The position numbers were made by a program, and so were the translations under genes. The notes under the pieces were generated by a model, which saw nothing but the letters and a program-made list of their open reading frames with translations, was not told the origin of the DNA and did no database searches. Below, one piece after another: positions 1-8,990 of a stretch of DNA of 47,364 nucleotides (position 1 is its first letter; the number at the start of each line of letters is the position of its first letter). This stretch comes from Streptococcus sobrinus DSM 20742 = ATCC 33478. GTDB lineage: Bacteria > Bacillota > Bacilli > Lactobacillales > Streptococcaceae. The stretch spans positions 1-47,364 of the forward strand of contig NZ_JMLC01000016.1 of the NCBI RefSeq assembly GCF_000686605.1, given 5' to 3'.

Positions 1-2
1 TA

Positions 3-263
3 GCTCCTCAAAAGGGGCTTTACATCAACGAACGGTACCAATATTTAAAGCAAAAAGAAGTTCAAGCGCTTTTATCTCCTGAGGGCAGTCAAGTTTTCGC
101 ACAACGCAAGGTTGATGTGGAGCCTGTCTTTGGGCAGATAAAGGCTTGTTTGGGTTACAAAAGATGTCATCTGCGGGGGAAACGACAGGTCAAGATTGAT
201 ATGGGATTGGCCCTTATGGTCAATAATCTCCTCAAATACAACAGGAGAAGCAACCAAACCTAA
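3..263 (+). CDS. IS1182-like transposase, C-terminal fragment (5' part outside window)
   Basis: An open frame runs from the window edge to a TAA stop at 261-263. Its last residues include VEPVFGQIKACLGYKR, CHLRGKRQVKIDMG and LMVNNLLKYN, which I recognise as the conserved C-terminal block of IS1182-family (DDE_Tnp_1-type) transposases. The Glu in VEP would be the last acidic residue of the DDE catalytic triad. Only about 86 residues are visible, so I cannot tell whether the whole element is intact. A hairpin follows directly, and a GTTTTGTCCCA stretch near 313-323 may be part of the right terminal inverted repeat; that last point is inference. Confidence 0.8.
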   Translation, partial: APQKGLYINERYQYLKQKEVQALLSPEGSQVFAQRKVDVEPVFGQIKACLGYKRCHLRGKRQVKIDMGLALMVNNLLKYNRRSNQT

Positions 264-302
264 AAAACAGAGGGTCACCAACAAGTGATCCTCTGTTTTT
301 AT
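264..302. terminator. Hairpin terminator after the transposase
   Basis: AAAAACAGAGG and CCTCTGTTTTT pair around a short inner stem (GTCAC/GTGAT), giving a stem of about 16 bp with A and T tracts on the two sides. It can stop transcription from either direction: the transposase on plus, or reading out of the IS on minus. Confidence 0.75.
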
Positions 303-483
303 GGGGGCAAATGGGTTTTGTCCCAGGCCCATATACTTTTTTTAGATTCAATAATAATTGACCAGTTCAAATCCTATTTTGGCTTCCAAAAGATGCCTGA
401 AATAAACATTATAAAAAATCAGTGACTAGAAGCAGATGAGAGAACAGCTGCCGGTAGGCGATAGACGAAACACTAAATAAAAT

Positions 484-1611
484 CTAAGGCTTACTTGGAG
501 CAACCACCACGTACCTCTTAGGGTCATGACCTTCTGAATAACTGTCCACGCCTGAAATTTTAGCGATGGTCTTATGGATAATCTTACGTTCATCATTGGA
601 CATGCTATCCATACGATAGGGCTGGTCGCTGTCAAGGACACGCTCAGCAATCTTATGAGCAAACTCAATCAGAGTTTCCATGCGACGCTCAACATAGTCG
701 TGCACATTGACCGTGACAGACAGGGAGCGGGAAAAGTGGTCGTGGAGATAATTCTGCGCTAAGACTTGCAGAGATTTGAGTACCTTACCATGGTAACCAA
801 TCACCCGACCAGCTTCTGGAGTCTCAATCTGAATGGTAATCTGACGGCTGGTATGGCTAGTATGTAGGCTAGCCTCTACATCCATTTCATAGATAATGGA
901 TTCTAGGTAGGCGGTCACAGAGCCGGTTGCTTCCTCAATGTTCTGCTTATCCATAGAAACTGTTACTTGGGCCTCGCTGGTCTCAGAATCTTGGACAGTA
1001 TTGTTGGCTTCCGATGCTTCATGACTGGCTTGAGCAGAATCTTCTTGGTCAGCTAAAGCCGCTGTTACAGGTGCTGTCGCCGTCTCTTGAGAGACAAGTT
1101 CGACATCAGCTTGGCCAGCACCTTCGTAGCTCTCTTCTGCCAATTCATCTTCCCAGTCAAGACCTTCCTTGTCCAGCTCTTCCTTCTTACGCCGATATTC
1201 CTCGACAATTTCATCCGGAAGCAAATCGCTGAGCACAGAAGTGATGGAACGTCTAGCATCCAGCATTTCTGATTTGACATTCTCATTAACAATTTGACCA
1301 CGTTTTTCCAAATAATTGATAATGCTAGTCACCTTACGGGACTCAGCAGCCTCTTGTCTAAGGGCCTCCTCAGAAGCCTCGCGTTTGCTAAGAGCTTGAG
1401 GCAGGCTTCTGACAATATCTTGATCAGCTTGTGAAACCGTTGTCCGGCTAATAATTTCGACATCCACCTGAGCTGGTTTTTTACCAAAGCCCAAAAAGCC
1501 CTTCTTTCCACGAGATAAAACTCTAATGGAGGCTTTAGTACGAGTAATGCCTAAATCACTAAGACCTGTTTGAATTGCTTCTTCAACAGTGTCACCCGTG
1601 AATATTACCAT
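484..1611 (-). CDS. khpB: KhpB/Jag RNA-binding protein
   Basis: This 375-residue protein is the KH-domain RNA-binding protein Jag (KhpB, also EloR), which with KhpA binds RNAs and influences cell elongation in streptococci. The N-terminal Jag_N domain (about residues 1-50) contains RGKKGFLGFGKKPAQVDVE. An acidic, low-complexity linker spans roughly 60-220. A KH domain follows with RVIGYHGKVLKSLQVLAQ (GxxG loop as GYHGK), then a C-terminal R3H domain with NDERKIIHKTIA and a final SEGHDPKRYVVV. The start is ATG at 1611, with AAGGAG ten bases upstream. It lies about 100 bp after yidC on the same strand, matching the usual rnpA-yidC-jag order. Confidence 0.95.
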   Translation of the reverse strand: MVIFTGDTVEEAIQTGLSDLGITRTKASIRVLSRGKKGFLGFGKKPAQVDVEIISRTTVSQADQDIVRSLPQALSKREASEEALRQEAAESRKVTSIINYLEKRGQIVNENVKSEMLDARRSITSVLSDLLPDEIVEEYRRKKEELDKEGLDWEDELAEESYEGAGQADVELVSQETATAPVTAALADQEDSAQASHEASEANNTVQDSETSEAQVTVSMDKQNIEEATGSVTAYLESIIYEMDVEASLHTSHTSRQITIQIETPEAGRVIGYHGKVLKSLQVLAQNYLHDHFSRSLSVTVNVHDYVERRMETLIEFAHKIAERVLDSDQPYRMDSMSNDERKIIHKTIAKISGVDSYSEGHDPKRYVVVAPSKP

Positions 1612-1711
1612 AATATCTATACTCCTTGGCTAACAGTTAAATCTTTCTCTCAATCAAATCAAGGCCTCAATACCTTGACTGCTTTTAGAATCAACATTTT
1701 TTCTGTCGCGC

Positions 1712-2512
1712 TTACTTACGTTTTTTATGAGCCTTTTTCTTGGCTTTGCGGATTTTAGCTGCTCTTTCCTTTTCCAGCGCTTCTTTCCGTTCTCGTTCGG
1801 CAATAATCTTAAAAGGATTGTGGAAAACCAGGACTTGAGCAACCTGGAAGGCATTACCAACCGCCCAGTAGAGAGCGATACCACTAGTAAAGCGGGTACC
1901 AATCCAAAGAATAAAGAGGGGCATGATGATGCTAGTGGCTGTCATAAAGGCATTCTTTTCCTTAGTGGCCTTGTTGCTGAGCCACATGGACAAGAAGGTA
2001 AAGAGGGCCGCTAAAATTGGCAGGATAAAGGTGCCATCATTTTTCCCCAGATTCCAAATTAAAAAGTTACCCCGGCTGAGAGCAGGAACCCGAATCAAAG
2101 CCTGATAAAGGGCCATCATAACTGGCAATTGAATCAGGATAGGCAGAAAGGCCGCCCATTGGTTAACACCATTTGCCTTGTAGAGTTCCTGAGTCTTCAA
2201 ATATTGCGTATTGCGATCATCCGCATACTCTTTTTGAATCCGCTTGAGCTCAGGCTGCAATTCCTGGATTTCCCGACTGGACTTCATTTGTCGATTGTAA
2301 AGAGGTACCAGGGCAATCCGGACAATCAGGGTAATGAGAATAATTCCAATACCGACCGAACCGCCGAAGGACAGCCATTGAATGGCACGCCCAAAGGCAT
2401 AAACCAATTGATCCCAGCCGGTTGATGAGCTGCTTACAGAACTACGGCCGCAGGCCGATAGGACCACCAAGGCCGCTAGTGCTAGGCCGCTTAATCTAAG
2501 TTTTTTCTTCAC
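1712..2512 (-). CDS. yidC: YidC/Oxa1-family membrane insertase (lipoprotein type)
   Basis: A 266-residue YidC1/YidC2-type insertase that helps place proteins in the membrane with SecYEG and the SRP pathway. The N-terminus KKKLRLSGLALAALVVLSAC is a lipoprotein signal peptide with a lipobox ending in Cys, as in Gram-positive YidC. The core shows five hydrophobic segments with RIALVPLYNRQMKSS in the first cytoplasmic region and QAALIRVPALSRGNFL-like loops later. The C-terminal tail is rich in Lys/Arg (RKAKKKAHKKRK). I chose GTG at 2512 because GAAAGGA precedes it by about 8 bases and the lipobox fits; a longer frame from 2644 would bury the signal peptide. Confidence 0.94.
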   Translation of the reverse strand: MKKKLRLSGLALAALVVLSACGRSSVSSSSTGWDQLVYAFGRAIQWLSFGGSVGIGIILITLIVRIALVPLYNRQMKSSREIQELQPELKRIQKEYADDRNTQYLKTQELYKANGVNQWAAFLPILIQLPVMMALYQALIRVPALSRGNFLIWNLGKNDGTFILPILAALFTFLSMWLSNKATKEKNAFMTATSIIMPLFILWIGTRFTSGIALYWAVGNAFQVAQVLVFHNPFKIIAERERKEALEKERAAKIRKAKKKAHKKRK

Positions 2513-3138
2513 AAAAATAATCCTTTCAAATAAGATACCACGGAGCAAAGCCACCATCTTGTCCACACAAGAGCTGACTAACTTCAACCAGCCAGTATTT
2601 TCGACTGGCTGGTTTTTGTGTCGCCAAGCCGTTAAATAACTCAAAGAATTTTAGGGAAATCAACGCAGGTGCTTGCACCTAGGTGATTTCATCTAAATTC
2701 ACAGAGTTGTAGGCGGGTTAAATTCAATAAGTTAAGGAAATGGGAGTGAGACAACAATCGTGATTTCTTCGAAATCGATTTGCCTCACTCTTTAGTTTCA
2801 AGGTTCGGGAAGAAATAGTCTATCCTCAGACTATTTCTTTCTCACCCCCGCACAGTTTATTAGGAAGAACGCTGTCCCGAAGGGGACAAGTACTTTACCG
2901 CCGTTTCACTGGCATGTGAGTGACTAAACACTAAAGTGTCAAGTCACTCATCACAAATCAACCACTGCGTCAAACTGTTTGTTGATGACAAAAGTAACGA
3001 GGTGAGGACTTTTATCCCAGCTTCTATTTCCTACGGCAACCACTAGGGCGGCTTGCCTAAACTTCTTACTAAGTCCAATAATCGAGCACTATCGGCCCTC
3101 TTATCTGACTGTCGCATTCTCTGAGGAAGAAGAGAGAT
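2513..3138. repeat. Repeat-filled rnpA-yidC gap (repeat family C)
   Basis: In streptococci rnpA and yidC are normally almost adjacent; here about 630 bp separate them with no convincing gene. The 18-mer TCCTTTCAAATAAGATAC at 2521-2538 recurs exactly at 36452-36469 upstream of the SPFH gene. CCTACGGCAACCACTAGGG at 3030-3048 recurs at 36612-36630, with the surrounding text also similar. Internal hairpins include CCAGCCAGT/ACTGGCTGG (2590-2614) and a GTGAG...CTCAC stem near 2746-2790. I read this as a composite intergenic repeat inserted upstream of the yidC ribosome binding site. Confidence 0.75.
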
Positions 3139-3474
3139 TTAGTCTTGATAGAGACCAGCCAAGCTGAGAACATGCTTCAAATTCTGCTTGACCTCATGAT
3201 AATTGAGCTCTTCTACACCTCTCCTAGCGATAACTACAAAATCATGCGTCGTTAGAAAGGGGGAAAATTCCATTAAGACATGCCGCAATTTGCGCTTAAT
3301 CCGATTGCGAACCACAGCATTCCCCAACTTTTTACTGACAGATAGACCGACACGAAAATGTCCTTGCGTTTTTTCCAAACTATAAACAACGAATTTTCGA
3401 TTGGCAACACTCTTCCCCTGCCCAAAAATAGCTTGAAAGTCTTGATTTCGCTTTACTCGATAGGTCTTCTTCAA
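3139..3474 (-). CDS. rnpA: Ribonuclease P protein component
   Basis: This 111-residue basic protein is the RNase P protein subunit, which helps the RNA subunit cut 5' leaders from pre-tRNAs. Typical family text is present: [16 protein letters not shown] at the start, [12 protein letters not shown], then the signature [25 protein letters not shown] (the RNR motif), and [17 protein letters not shown] chose TTG at 3474 because the family begins at (M)KKTYR and GGAG lies six bases upstream; the extra 20 residues from 3534 do not resemble RnpA. It should head the rnpA-yidC-jag transcript, although a repeat now splits it from yidC. Confidence 0.95.
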   Translation of the reverse strand: MKKTYRVKRNQDFQAIFGQGKSVANRKFVVYSLEKTQGHFRVGLSVSKKLGNAVVRNRIKRKLRHVLMEFSPFLTTHDFVVIARRGVEELNYHEVKQNLKHVLSLAGLYQD

Positions 3475-3505
3475 CTCAGTCTCCAAATCCTCTAAATTAT
3501 CCCTT

Positions 3506-3534
3506 ATTATATCATAAAAGACCAAAAAGCCCAA
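3506..3534 (-). promoter_or_regulatory. rnpA promoter
   Basis: On the minus strand, TTGGGC (3534-3529), a 17-bp spacer and TATAAT (3511-3506) with an extended TGA just before it. The -10 lies about 30 bp upstream of the chosen rnpA TTG start, which supports that start. Confidence 0.7.
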
Positions 3535-3899
3535 AACCGCTCGGATTTAATGCCTATTGACATCTCTAATTGACTTCTATCACCAAGTTATATTTTATCA
3601 CTAGTTAGTCGCAAATGCCAGCCGAATCTAACCCCAGCAACTAGATCAAGGTAAAAGGTAAGCCCAGGAAAATATTGACTGTTATACGATAGAAAATGAT
3701 TATTATAGAAATAAAGTTCGGCTTTGGCACTTGTTCAATATAAATTCGCGTGCATAATAGCAATCGAAAACTTCATAGACGAACATTAAGAGGTGATAGG
3801 ACAACTTATTGCATTGATATCGGGCTTACAAGACCCAACCCTGCTCTCCTTTTTGTGGCCGCCTATATCTTCAACAACTATTTAGCAAGGAGTTTCTCT
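3535..3899. other. Divergent intergenic region between rnpA and the cpdB pseudogene
   Basis: No gene, repeat or clear RNA is visible in these 365 bp. TTGACT near 3676 followed by an AT-rich GATTATTATAG stretch could be a plus-strand promoter for the broken surface nucleotidase, but the match is weak. Confidence 0.4.
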
Positions 3900-5607
3900 A
3901 TGTCCAAATACTATCTCAGAAAAAGTGCCCTGGTCCTATCCCTGATTACAGCTGGGCTAGTTGCTAACCAAGTTCAGGCTGACGGTCAGGCCAATCCAGC
4001 TCTGAATCAAAATCAGACAGCAGCTAGCACTCCGACAGAGCACGCAACTGCGAATCAGACCAGTGACCAGACTAGCCCTTTAAACCAGGAATCTCCAAAG
4101 ACTCCAGAGGCTGCTAGCGATGGCCAAACCAGCAAGCAAATTCCTGATTCAAACCAAGATCAAGACTCTAAGGGCTCTCAAGCAAGCACATCTGCTGAGC
4201 AGGCTCCCAATAATCAGAACCAGGCCCTGGCTCAGAACTCAACACCTCAAACTGCCAATCAAACCAATCCTGCTGATTTAAAGCCAGTTGAAGGAGAAAA
4301 GGTGGATGTTCAGATCCTTTCAACAACTGACCTCCATACCAATCTGGTCAACTACGACTATTATCAAGACAAGGCCGCTCAAAATATCGGACTAGCTAAG
4401 ACCGCCCTACTGATTAATCAGGCTGAAAAAGAAAATCCCAATTCTGTTCTAGTTGACAACTGATTATGTCCGCGAACAAGTGGGGACGACTACTGCTCCC
4501 ATCAATAGTTACTTCGCCCTAGTGGAAGATGACCCATCTATTCAAATCGTCAATAACGCCCAAATTTGGTATGTTAAAGACCAATTGGCCGGAACACCAG
4601 AAGCTAGCCTGCCTCTCTTGTCCGCAGCTGCTCCATTTAAAGCTGGCTCCCGCAACGATGCTTCTTCCTACACAGATATTCCAGCAGGCCCAATCGCCAT
4701 CAAGAATGTCGCTGACCTCTACCTCTACGACAATGTCACCGCCGTCCTCAAGGTGACAGGTAAAGATTTGCGGGAATGGTTGGAAATGTCTGCTGGCCAA
4801 TTTAATCAAATTGACCCAAATAAGACTGAAGCACAAGAACTGATTAACCCTGACTACCGTACCTACAATTTTGATGTGATTGATGGGGTCAACTATACAT
4901 TCGATGTTACGCAACCAAATAGATATGATAGTGATGGCAATCTCGTTAATCCAGATGCCCATCGTGTCCAGGACTTAACCTACCAAGGGGAACCCGTCAA
5001 AGATGACCAAGAATTTATGGTCGCCACCAATAACTATCGGGCCAGCGGAAACTTTCCTGGTGTAAGGAATGCTAGCCTAAACCAATTGCTCAACCTGGAA
5101 AACCGTCAAGTCCTTATCAACTACATTACAGCCCTAAAGACCATCAATCCCACAGCTGATAACAATTGGCACTTGGCTGATACCATCAAGGGCTTAGATG
5201 TCCACTTCCGTACGGCCGAACGGGCCAAAAACCTCCTAGGCAACCGCTCAACGATTCAATTTGTTGCTGCCGGCCCAAGCAATAATGGCTTTGGCGACTT
5301 TAAGTACATTTACAGCGACCAAGTCAGCCAAGCTAGTCCGGTCACTCCTGAAACCCAACAAGTCCAGGGGCAAGAAACAAGAGGCCAAACAGGCTTGTCC
5401 CTTGAAGAGCGACAAGCCATCCTGCAAATGGTCACCGAAAATTATCAATCCTTACAAAATCAGACAAGGAGGCCAACTAAGACTAAAACCAATCAGAATG
5501 CCCAATTGCCAAAGACAAATGGCCAATCTAGCTGGGGCTTGAGCCTGACCGGTTTGCTCATCAGTAGCCTTGCTGTAAGTCTCTTACCAAAATCAAAACG
5601 TCATTAA
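3900..5607 (+). pseudogene. Wall-anchored 2',3'-cyclic-nucleotide phosphodiesterase/5'-nucleotidase, broken by internal deletion
   Basis: The ends of one surface protein remain but the middle is gone. From ATG 3900 (AAGGAG upstream) come a signal peptide ending near VQA, a Gln/Asn/Ser-rich stretch, and the start of a metallophosphoesterase domain (VDVQILSTTDLHTNL, then NPNSVLVDN) before TGA at 4461-4463. The next frame, 4453-5607, resumes inside the C-terminal nucleotidase domain (GTTTAPINSYFALVEDDPSIQIVNNAQ; EFMVATNNYRASGNFPG) and ends with LPKTNGQSS, a membrane segment and KSKRH, a sortase signal. The metal-binding GD and NH motifs of the phosphoesterase are missing. Full-length relatives (SntA/CdnP type) are about 800 residues; roughly 570 codons remain, and the junction shifts frame. 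It is probably non-functional, though the downstream frame could make a short product without a signal peptide. Confidence 0.88.
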
Positions 5608-5653
5608 ATTAAGAGCTTTCAAATTGGCTTGGGATAAAGCTATTTCATCCCAC

Positions 5654-5691
5654 AAAAATAGGGGTTCACTTCTTGGTGAGCCCCTATTTTT
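5654..5691. terminator. Bidirectional terminator after the cpdB pseudogene
   Basis: AAAAATAGGGGTTCACT pairs with GGTGAGCCCCTATTTTT around a short TCTT loop. It has A and T tracts on both sides, so it can end plus-strand transcription from the pseudogene. Confidence 0.8.
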
Positions 5692-5736
5692 AGATTCGAT
5701 TGCCTCTCTTCTTTTGTTGTATTTGAAGACTAACAT

Positions 5737-5774
5737 AAAAGCTCCCACTAGCAATTCCCTAGTGGGAGCTTTTT
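5737..5774. terminator. argH terminator (convergent)
   Basis: AAAAGCTCCCACTAG pairs with CTAGTGGGAGCTTTT around a 7-base loop. On the minus strand it lies about 30 bp after the argH stop, with a U-run. Confidence 0.85.
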
Positions 5775-5803
5775 GCGACTGAGCAACCAGACAACTGCCC
5801 CTC

Positions 5804-7183
5804 TTAAAGATTTTTCTTAGCTTCTTCAATCTGCCAGCGAACCTGATCGAAGCCAGTTCCGCCAAGAGAATTGCGACGTTGGACAGCAGTCTTGGATTGG
5901 AGGGTGGTATAGATGTCTTCCTCAATTAAATCGGAGATTTCTTGGTAGCGTTCCAGAGGGACATCTTGGAGGTAATGGTCATTCTTGGTGCATTCCAAGA
6001 CCAGCTTACCAACGATTTCATGAGCCTGACGGAAAGGCAAACCCTTGACAGCCAGATAGTCGGCCAGTTCGGTAGCATTGGAGAAGTCTTTTTCGGTAGA
6101 TTCAGCCATGTGGCTATCGTTAACGGTCATGCTGGACAGCATACCAGCCAGAATATCAATGGCCACCGTAATGGTTTCCACCGTATCAAACATCCCTTCC
6201 TTATCTTCCTGGAGGTCCTTATTGTAGGCCAGAGGCAGGGATTTCATAACGGTCAAGAGACCGGTTAAATTACCATAAACCCGACCAGTCTTCCCACGAA
6301 TGAGCTCGGCCATATCAGGATTTTTCTTTTGAGGCATGATGGAAGATCCGGTTGAGAAGGTATCAGACAGGGTGATAAACTTGTATTCGTTGGAACACCA
6401 GTTGATAATTTCTTCACAGATGCGGCTCATGTGCATCATGAGAATGCTGGCATTGGACAGAAATTCCAAAATAAAATCACGGTCAGAGACAGCATCCAAA
6501 GAGTTGCTGTAAGGGGCATCAAAGCCCATCAAATCACTAGTCAGCTGGCGGTCAATGGGGAAGGTCGTTCCCGCCAAGGCTGCAGCCCCTAAAGGCGAGA
6601 GATTGGTGTGCTTTTGGTTGAAGTCAAAACGTTCGCTATCCCTGGTGAACATATTGTAGTAGGCCATGAGGTGGTGACCAAAAGAAATGGGTTGGGCATG
6701 TTGCAGGTGGGTGTAACCCGGCATAATTGTGTCAACATGCTTATCCGCCAAATCCACCAGGCTCTTTCGCAGATTGTGTAATTTATCCAAAACCTCAGCC
6801 AATTTAGCCTTGAGATAGAGGTGCATATCGGTTGCAACTTGGTCATTACGAGAGCGAGCCGTATGGAGCTTACCAGCAACCGGACCAATTTTCTGGGTCA
6901 AAAGAGACTCCAGATTCATGTGAATATCTTCATTGGAAACATCAAACCCCAGTTGTCCTGCATGAAATTCCTGCAGGAGCTCTTCTAGCCCTGCCTTGAT
7001 TTGACCAGCTTCCTCTGGAGCGATGATACCAGTTTGCCCCAGCATGGTCACATGGGCAATCGATCCCTTCAAGTCAAATTCTGCCATCTTCTGGTCAAAA
7101 GAAATGGACGCTCCAAATTCCTCCACCCACTTTTCCAAACCGGCCTCAAAACGACCGCCCCAGAGTTTATGATTTTCTGCCAT
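5804..7183 (-). CDS. argH: Argininosuccinate lyase
   Basis: This 459-residue enzyme splits argininosuccinate into arginine and fumarate, the last step of arginine synthesis, in the cytoplasm as a tetramer. The family signature [12 protein letters not shown] with its flexible catalytic loop is present, as are KLWGGRF near the N-terminus and [14 protein letters not shown] chose ATG at 7183 ([12 protein letters not shown]), as in relatives. This ATG has no good Shine-Dalgarno of its own. Instead AAAGGAAGGG sits about 40 bases upstream, just before a four-codon frame (ATG TTC GCT GCT TAG) whose bases also form a GTTCGC/GCGAAC hairpin. argG lies upstream on the same strand, but about 440 bp and two terminator-like hairpins separate them. 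Confidence 0.95.
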   Translation of the reverse strand: MAENHKLWGGRFEAGLEKWVEEFGASISFDQKMAEFDLKGSIAHVTMLGQTGIIAPEEAGQIKAGLEELLQEFHAGQLGFDVSNEDIHMNLESLLTQKIGPVAGKLHTARSRNDQVATDMHLYLKAKLAEVLDKLHNLRKSLVDLADKHVDTIMPGYTHLQHAQPISFGHHLMAYYNMFTRDSERFDFNQKHTNLSPLGAAALAGTTFPIDRQLTSDLMGFDAPYSNSLDAVSDRDFILEFLSNASILMMHMSRICEEIINWCSNEYKFITLSDTFSTGSSIMPQKKNPDMAELIRGKTGRVYGNLTGLLTVMKSLPLAYNKDLQEDKEGMFDTVETITVAIDILAGMLSSMTVNDSHMAESTEKDFSNATELADYLAVKGLPFRQAHEIVGKLVLECTKNDHYLQDVPLERYQEISDLIEEDIYTTLQSKTAVQRRNSLGGTGFDQVRWQIEEAKKNL

Positions 7184-7298
7184 AGTTTTACCAGGTTCGC
7201 CTAAGCAGCGAACATTCCCTTCCTTTAGTGTCACAGTTTTATGCAAGGCCAAACAGAATCATTTGCTTGCCTAGCTTTCTTCTTTCTTATCATATCAA

Positions 7299-7327
7299 AA
7301 AAACTAGCCTATGTCATAGCTAGTTTT
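7299..7327 (-). terminator. Terminator-like hairpin overlapping a possible argH promoter
   Basis: AAAACTAGC and GCTAGTTTT form a 9-bp stem; on the minus strand seven Ts follow. The same bases can be read on minus as ATGACA, a 17-bp spacer and TATGAT (about 7318 to 7290), a possible promoter for argH. The hairpin could end argG read-through or act as an attenuator; the sequence does not decide. Confidence 0.55.
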
Positions 7328-7415
7328 GATGGTCTCACAGAACATTTTCCTGAAAGGAAGAAATCATCTCCCCTTTCAAGCCTGTCGGTTGGCTCACTGG
7401 ACAACCTAGTCAGGT

Positions 7416-7520
7416 TATACTCTTGGAAAATCAAAATCTTCCGTCGTTAACTCACCTTGCCGTACCATAGTACTGCCTGCAGCTCGTTGCCTCGCCAACT
7501 TTTGATTTTCCTTGAGTATA
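7416..7520. repeat. BOX-like element, short form
   Basis: The unit begins TATACTCTTGGAAAATC and ends GATTTTCCTTGAGTATA, inverted ends that are also seen at 12574, 16237, 38720, 42832 and 46748. Inside are GTTAACTCACCTTGCCGTA and a GTACTGCCTGCAGCTCGTTGCC stretch. The CTTGCCGTA block matches what I recall of the pneumococcal boxA region, and the other end resembles boxC. This copy seems to lack a central boxB-type segment. Confidence 0.75.
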
Positions 7521-7530
7521 AAGTTTAAAG

Positions 7531-7565
7531 AAAAGAGGTCCAGATGGGGCTCTCTGACCCCTTTT
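7531..7565. terminator. argG terminator
   Basis: AAAAGAGGTC pairs with GACCCCTTTT, allowing a G-T pair, with a further GGGG/CCCC option inside. It lies about 60 bp after the argG stop and can work in either direction. Confidence 0.65.
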
Positions 7566-7621
7566 ATCTGAAGATTTTTCTTGAATTCTAAAGGGTTTGT
7601 TGCACCCTACCGAGAATAAAA

Positions 7622-8812
7622 TTATTTGTGATTAACTTGAGAGTTAACTTGAGTTGGTAGCCCCCAAAGTTTGATGAAGCCAACAGCAGCATCTTGGTCG
7701 AAGCTATCAGCTGTAGTGTAGGTTGCCAAGTTTTCATCATAGAGAGAATTTGGCGATTTCCTTGCGACCACCTTAGCAGAACCCTTATAGAGTTTAACCT
7801 TGGTAGTCCCGTTAACCACCTTTTGCGTTTCCTTGATGTAGGCCAAAATAGCATCGGTTGCTGGGCTGAACCAAAGGGCATTATAAATCAGGTTGGACAA
7901 TTCATTTTCCAGAATTGGTTTGAAATGAGAGACTTCCCGAACAAGAGTCAAATCTTCAATTTCCTTATGGGCTGTCAAGAGGGTGATGGCACCAGGACAT
8001 TCGTAAATTTCCCGAGACTTGATACCAACTAGCCTATTTTCCACGTGGTCAATCCGGCCAACCCCGTGCTTACCAGCCAAGTCATTCAATTTTTGAATGA
8101 GGTCAGCCAATTTCATTTCTTGACCGTCGATGGCAACGGGTTTACCAGCCTTAAATTCAATATCGACAAATTCAGGCGTATCAGGAGCTTCTTCAACAGA
8201 ATTGGTAATGCCAAAAGCTTCTTCTGGAGCTTGGTTCCAAGGATTTTCTAAGATCCCACATTCGTTGGCCCGACCCCAAAGGTTTTGGTCAACAGAATAA
8301 GGGTTGTCAAGGTCAGCAGGAACCGGTACACCATTTTCCTTAGCGTAGTCGATTTCTTCCTCCCGAGACCACTTCCATTCCCGAACTGGGGCAATAACCT
8401 TAAGTTCAGGTGCCAAGGCTGCAATAGCCACTTCAAACCGAACTTGGTCATTTCCCTTACCGGTACAACCGTGGGCAATGGTGGTTGCTCCAGTCTTGTG
8501 AGCAATTTCTACCAATTTCTTAGCAATAACTGGCCGGCTAAGGGCAGATACCAAAGGATATTTTTGTTCATAATAGGCATGGGCTTGCAGGGCTGGCAGA
8601 ACGTATTCTTCTGCAAATTCATCCTTAACATCAAGGACGTAGGATTCAACCGCACCAACGGTCAAGGCCTTGTCGTGGATGAATTCCAAATCCTTACCTT
8701 CGCCGACGTCCATGCAGACAGCAACGACATCATAATCCTTTTTCAACCAGGTAATGGCAACGGAAGTATCAAGACCTCCTGAGTAAGCTAGAATGACTTT
8801 TTCTTTTGACAT
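7622..8812 (-). CDS. argG: Argininosuccinate synthase
   Basis: A 396-residue enzyme that joins citrulline and aspartate using ATP to make argininosuccinate. The N-terminal PP-loop ATP-binding motif reads [43 protein letters not shown] and the [15 protein letters not shown] block are all typical of the family. I chose ATG at 8812 ([13 protein letters not shown]), since the longer frame from 8875 runs into the promoter. Its ribosome binding site is weak (AAGAGAAAA). With argH it would supply the last two steps from citrulline to arginine; no earlier arg genes are in the window. ARG-box-like sites sit on its promoter. Confidence 0.96.
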   Translation of the reverse strand: MSKEKVILAYSGGLDTSVAITWLKKDYDVVAVCMDVGEGKDLEFIHDKALTVGAVESYVLDVKDEFAEEYVLPALQAHAYYEQKYPLVSALSRPVIAKKLVEIAHKTGATTIAHGCTGKGNDQVRFEVAIAALAPELKVIAPVREWKWSREEEIDYAKENGVPVPADLDNPYSVDQNLWGRANECGILENPWNQAPEEAFGITNSVEEAPDTPEFVDIEFKAGKPVAIDGQEMKLADLIQKLNDLAGKHGVGRIDHVENRLVGIKSREIYECPGAITLLTAHKEIEDLTLVREVSHFKPILENELSNLIYNALWFSPATDAILAYIKETQKVVNGTTKVKLYKGSAKVVARKSPNSLYDENLATYTTADSFDQDAAVGFIKLWGLPTQVNSQVNHK

Positions 8813-8873
8813 AATTATTTTCTCTTTTCTTTCTTTTTTGGTTGTTTTTGTATATCTCAACCTTACGAAACCC

Positions 8874-8902
8874 ATTATAGGGTATTTTTATTCACTCGTC
8901 AA
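8874..8902 (-). promoter_or_regulatory. argG promoter with overlapping ARG box
   Basis: On minus, TTGACG (8902-8897), a 17-bp spacer and TATAAT (8879-8874) form a near-consensus promoter. The spacer holds GAGTGAATAAAAATACC (8897-8881), close to the ArgR/AhrC half-site pattern TGAATAAAAAT. Repressor binding here would block RNA polymerase directly. That ArgR-type proteins control arginine genes in Firmicutes is established; use here is inference. Confidence 0.75.
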
Positions 8903-8942
8903 GGATTTTTTGTATTTTTTTTCGATTTTTTTATCTTTTTTT

Positions 8943-8990
8943 GATTTTTATTCATATTCCGACCGAATATACAGAAAAATATTCATTCTG
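8943..8990 (-). promoter_or_regulatory. Upstream ARG-box-like pair
   Basis: Two more matches lie about 45-90 bp upstream of the promoter box, reading ATATGAATAAAAATC (8957-8943) and CAGAATGAATATTTTTCTG (8990-8972) on minus. Several spaced boxes are common for ArgR hexamers. Confidence 0.55.

Noticed and set aside
2513..3138. CRISPR array or attachment site
   Set aside because: There is no regular repeat-spacer pattern, integrase gene or direct repeat with tRNA identity here.
4519..4962. Long minus-strand frame within the broken phosphodiesterase gene
   Set aside because: It is an antisense shadow of the conserved C-terminal nucleotidase domain.
7416..7520. RUP-type repeat
   Set aside because: The ends and the CTTGCCGTA-type block fit BOX (boxA and boxC) better than RUP.
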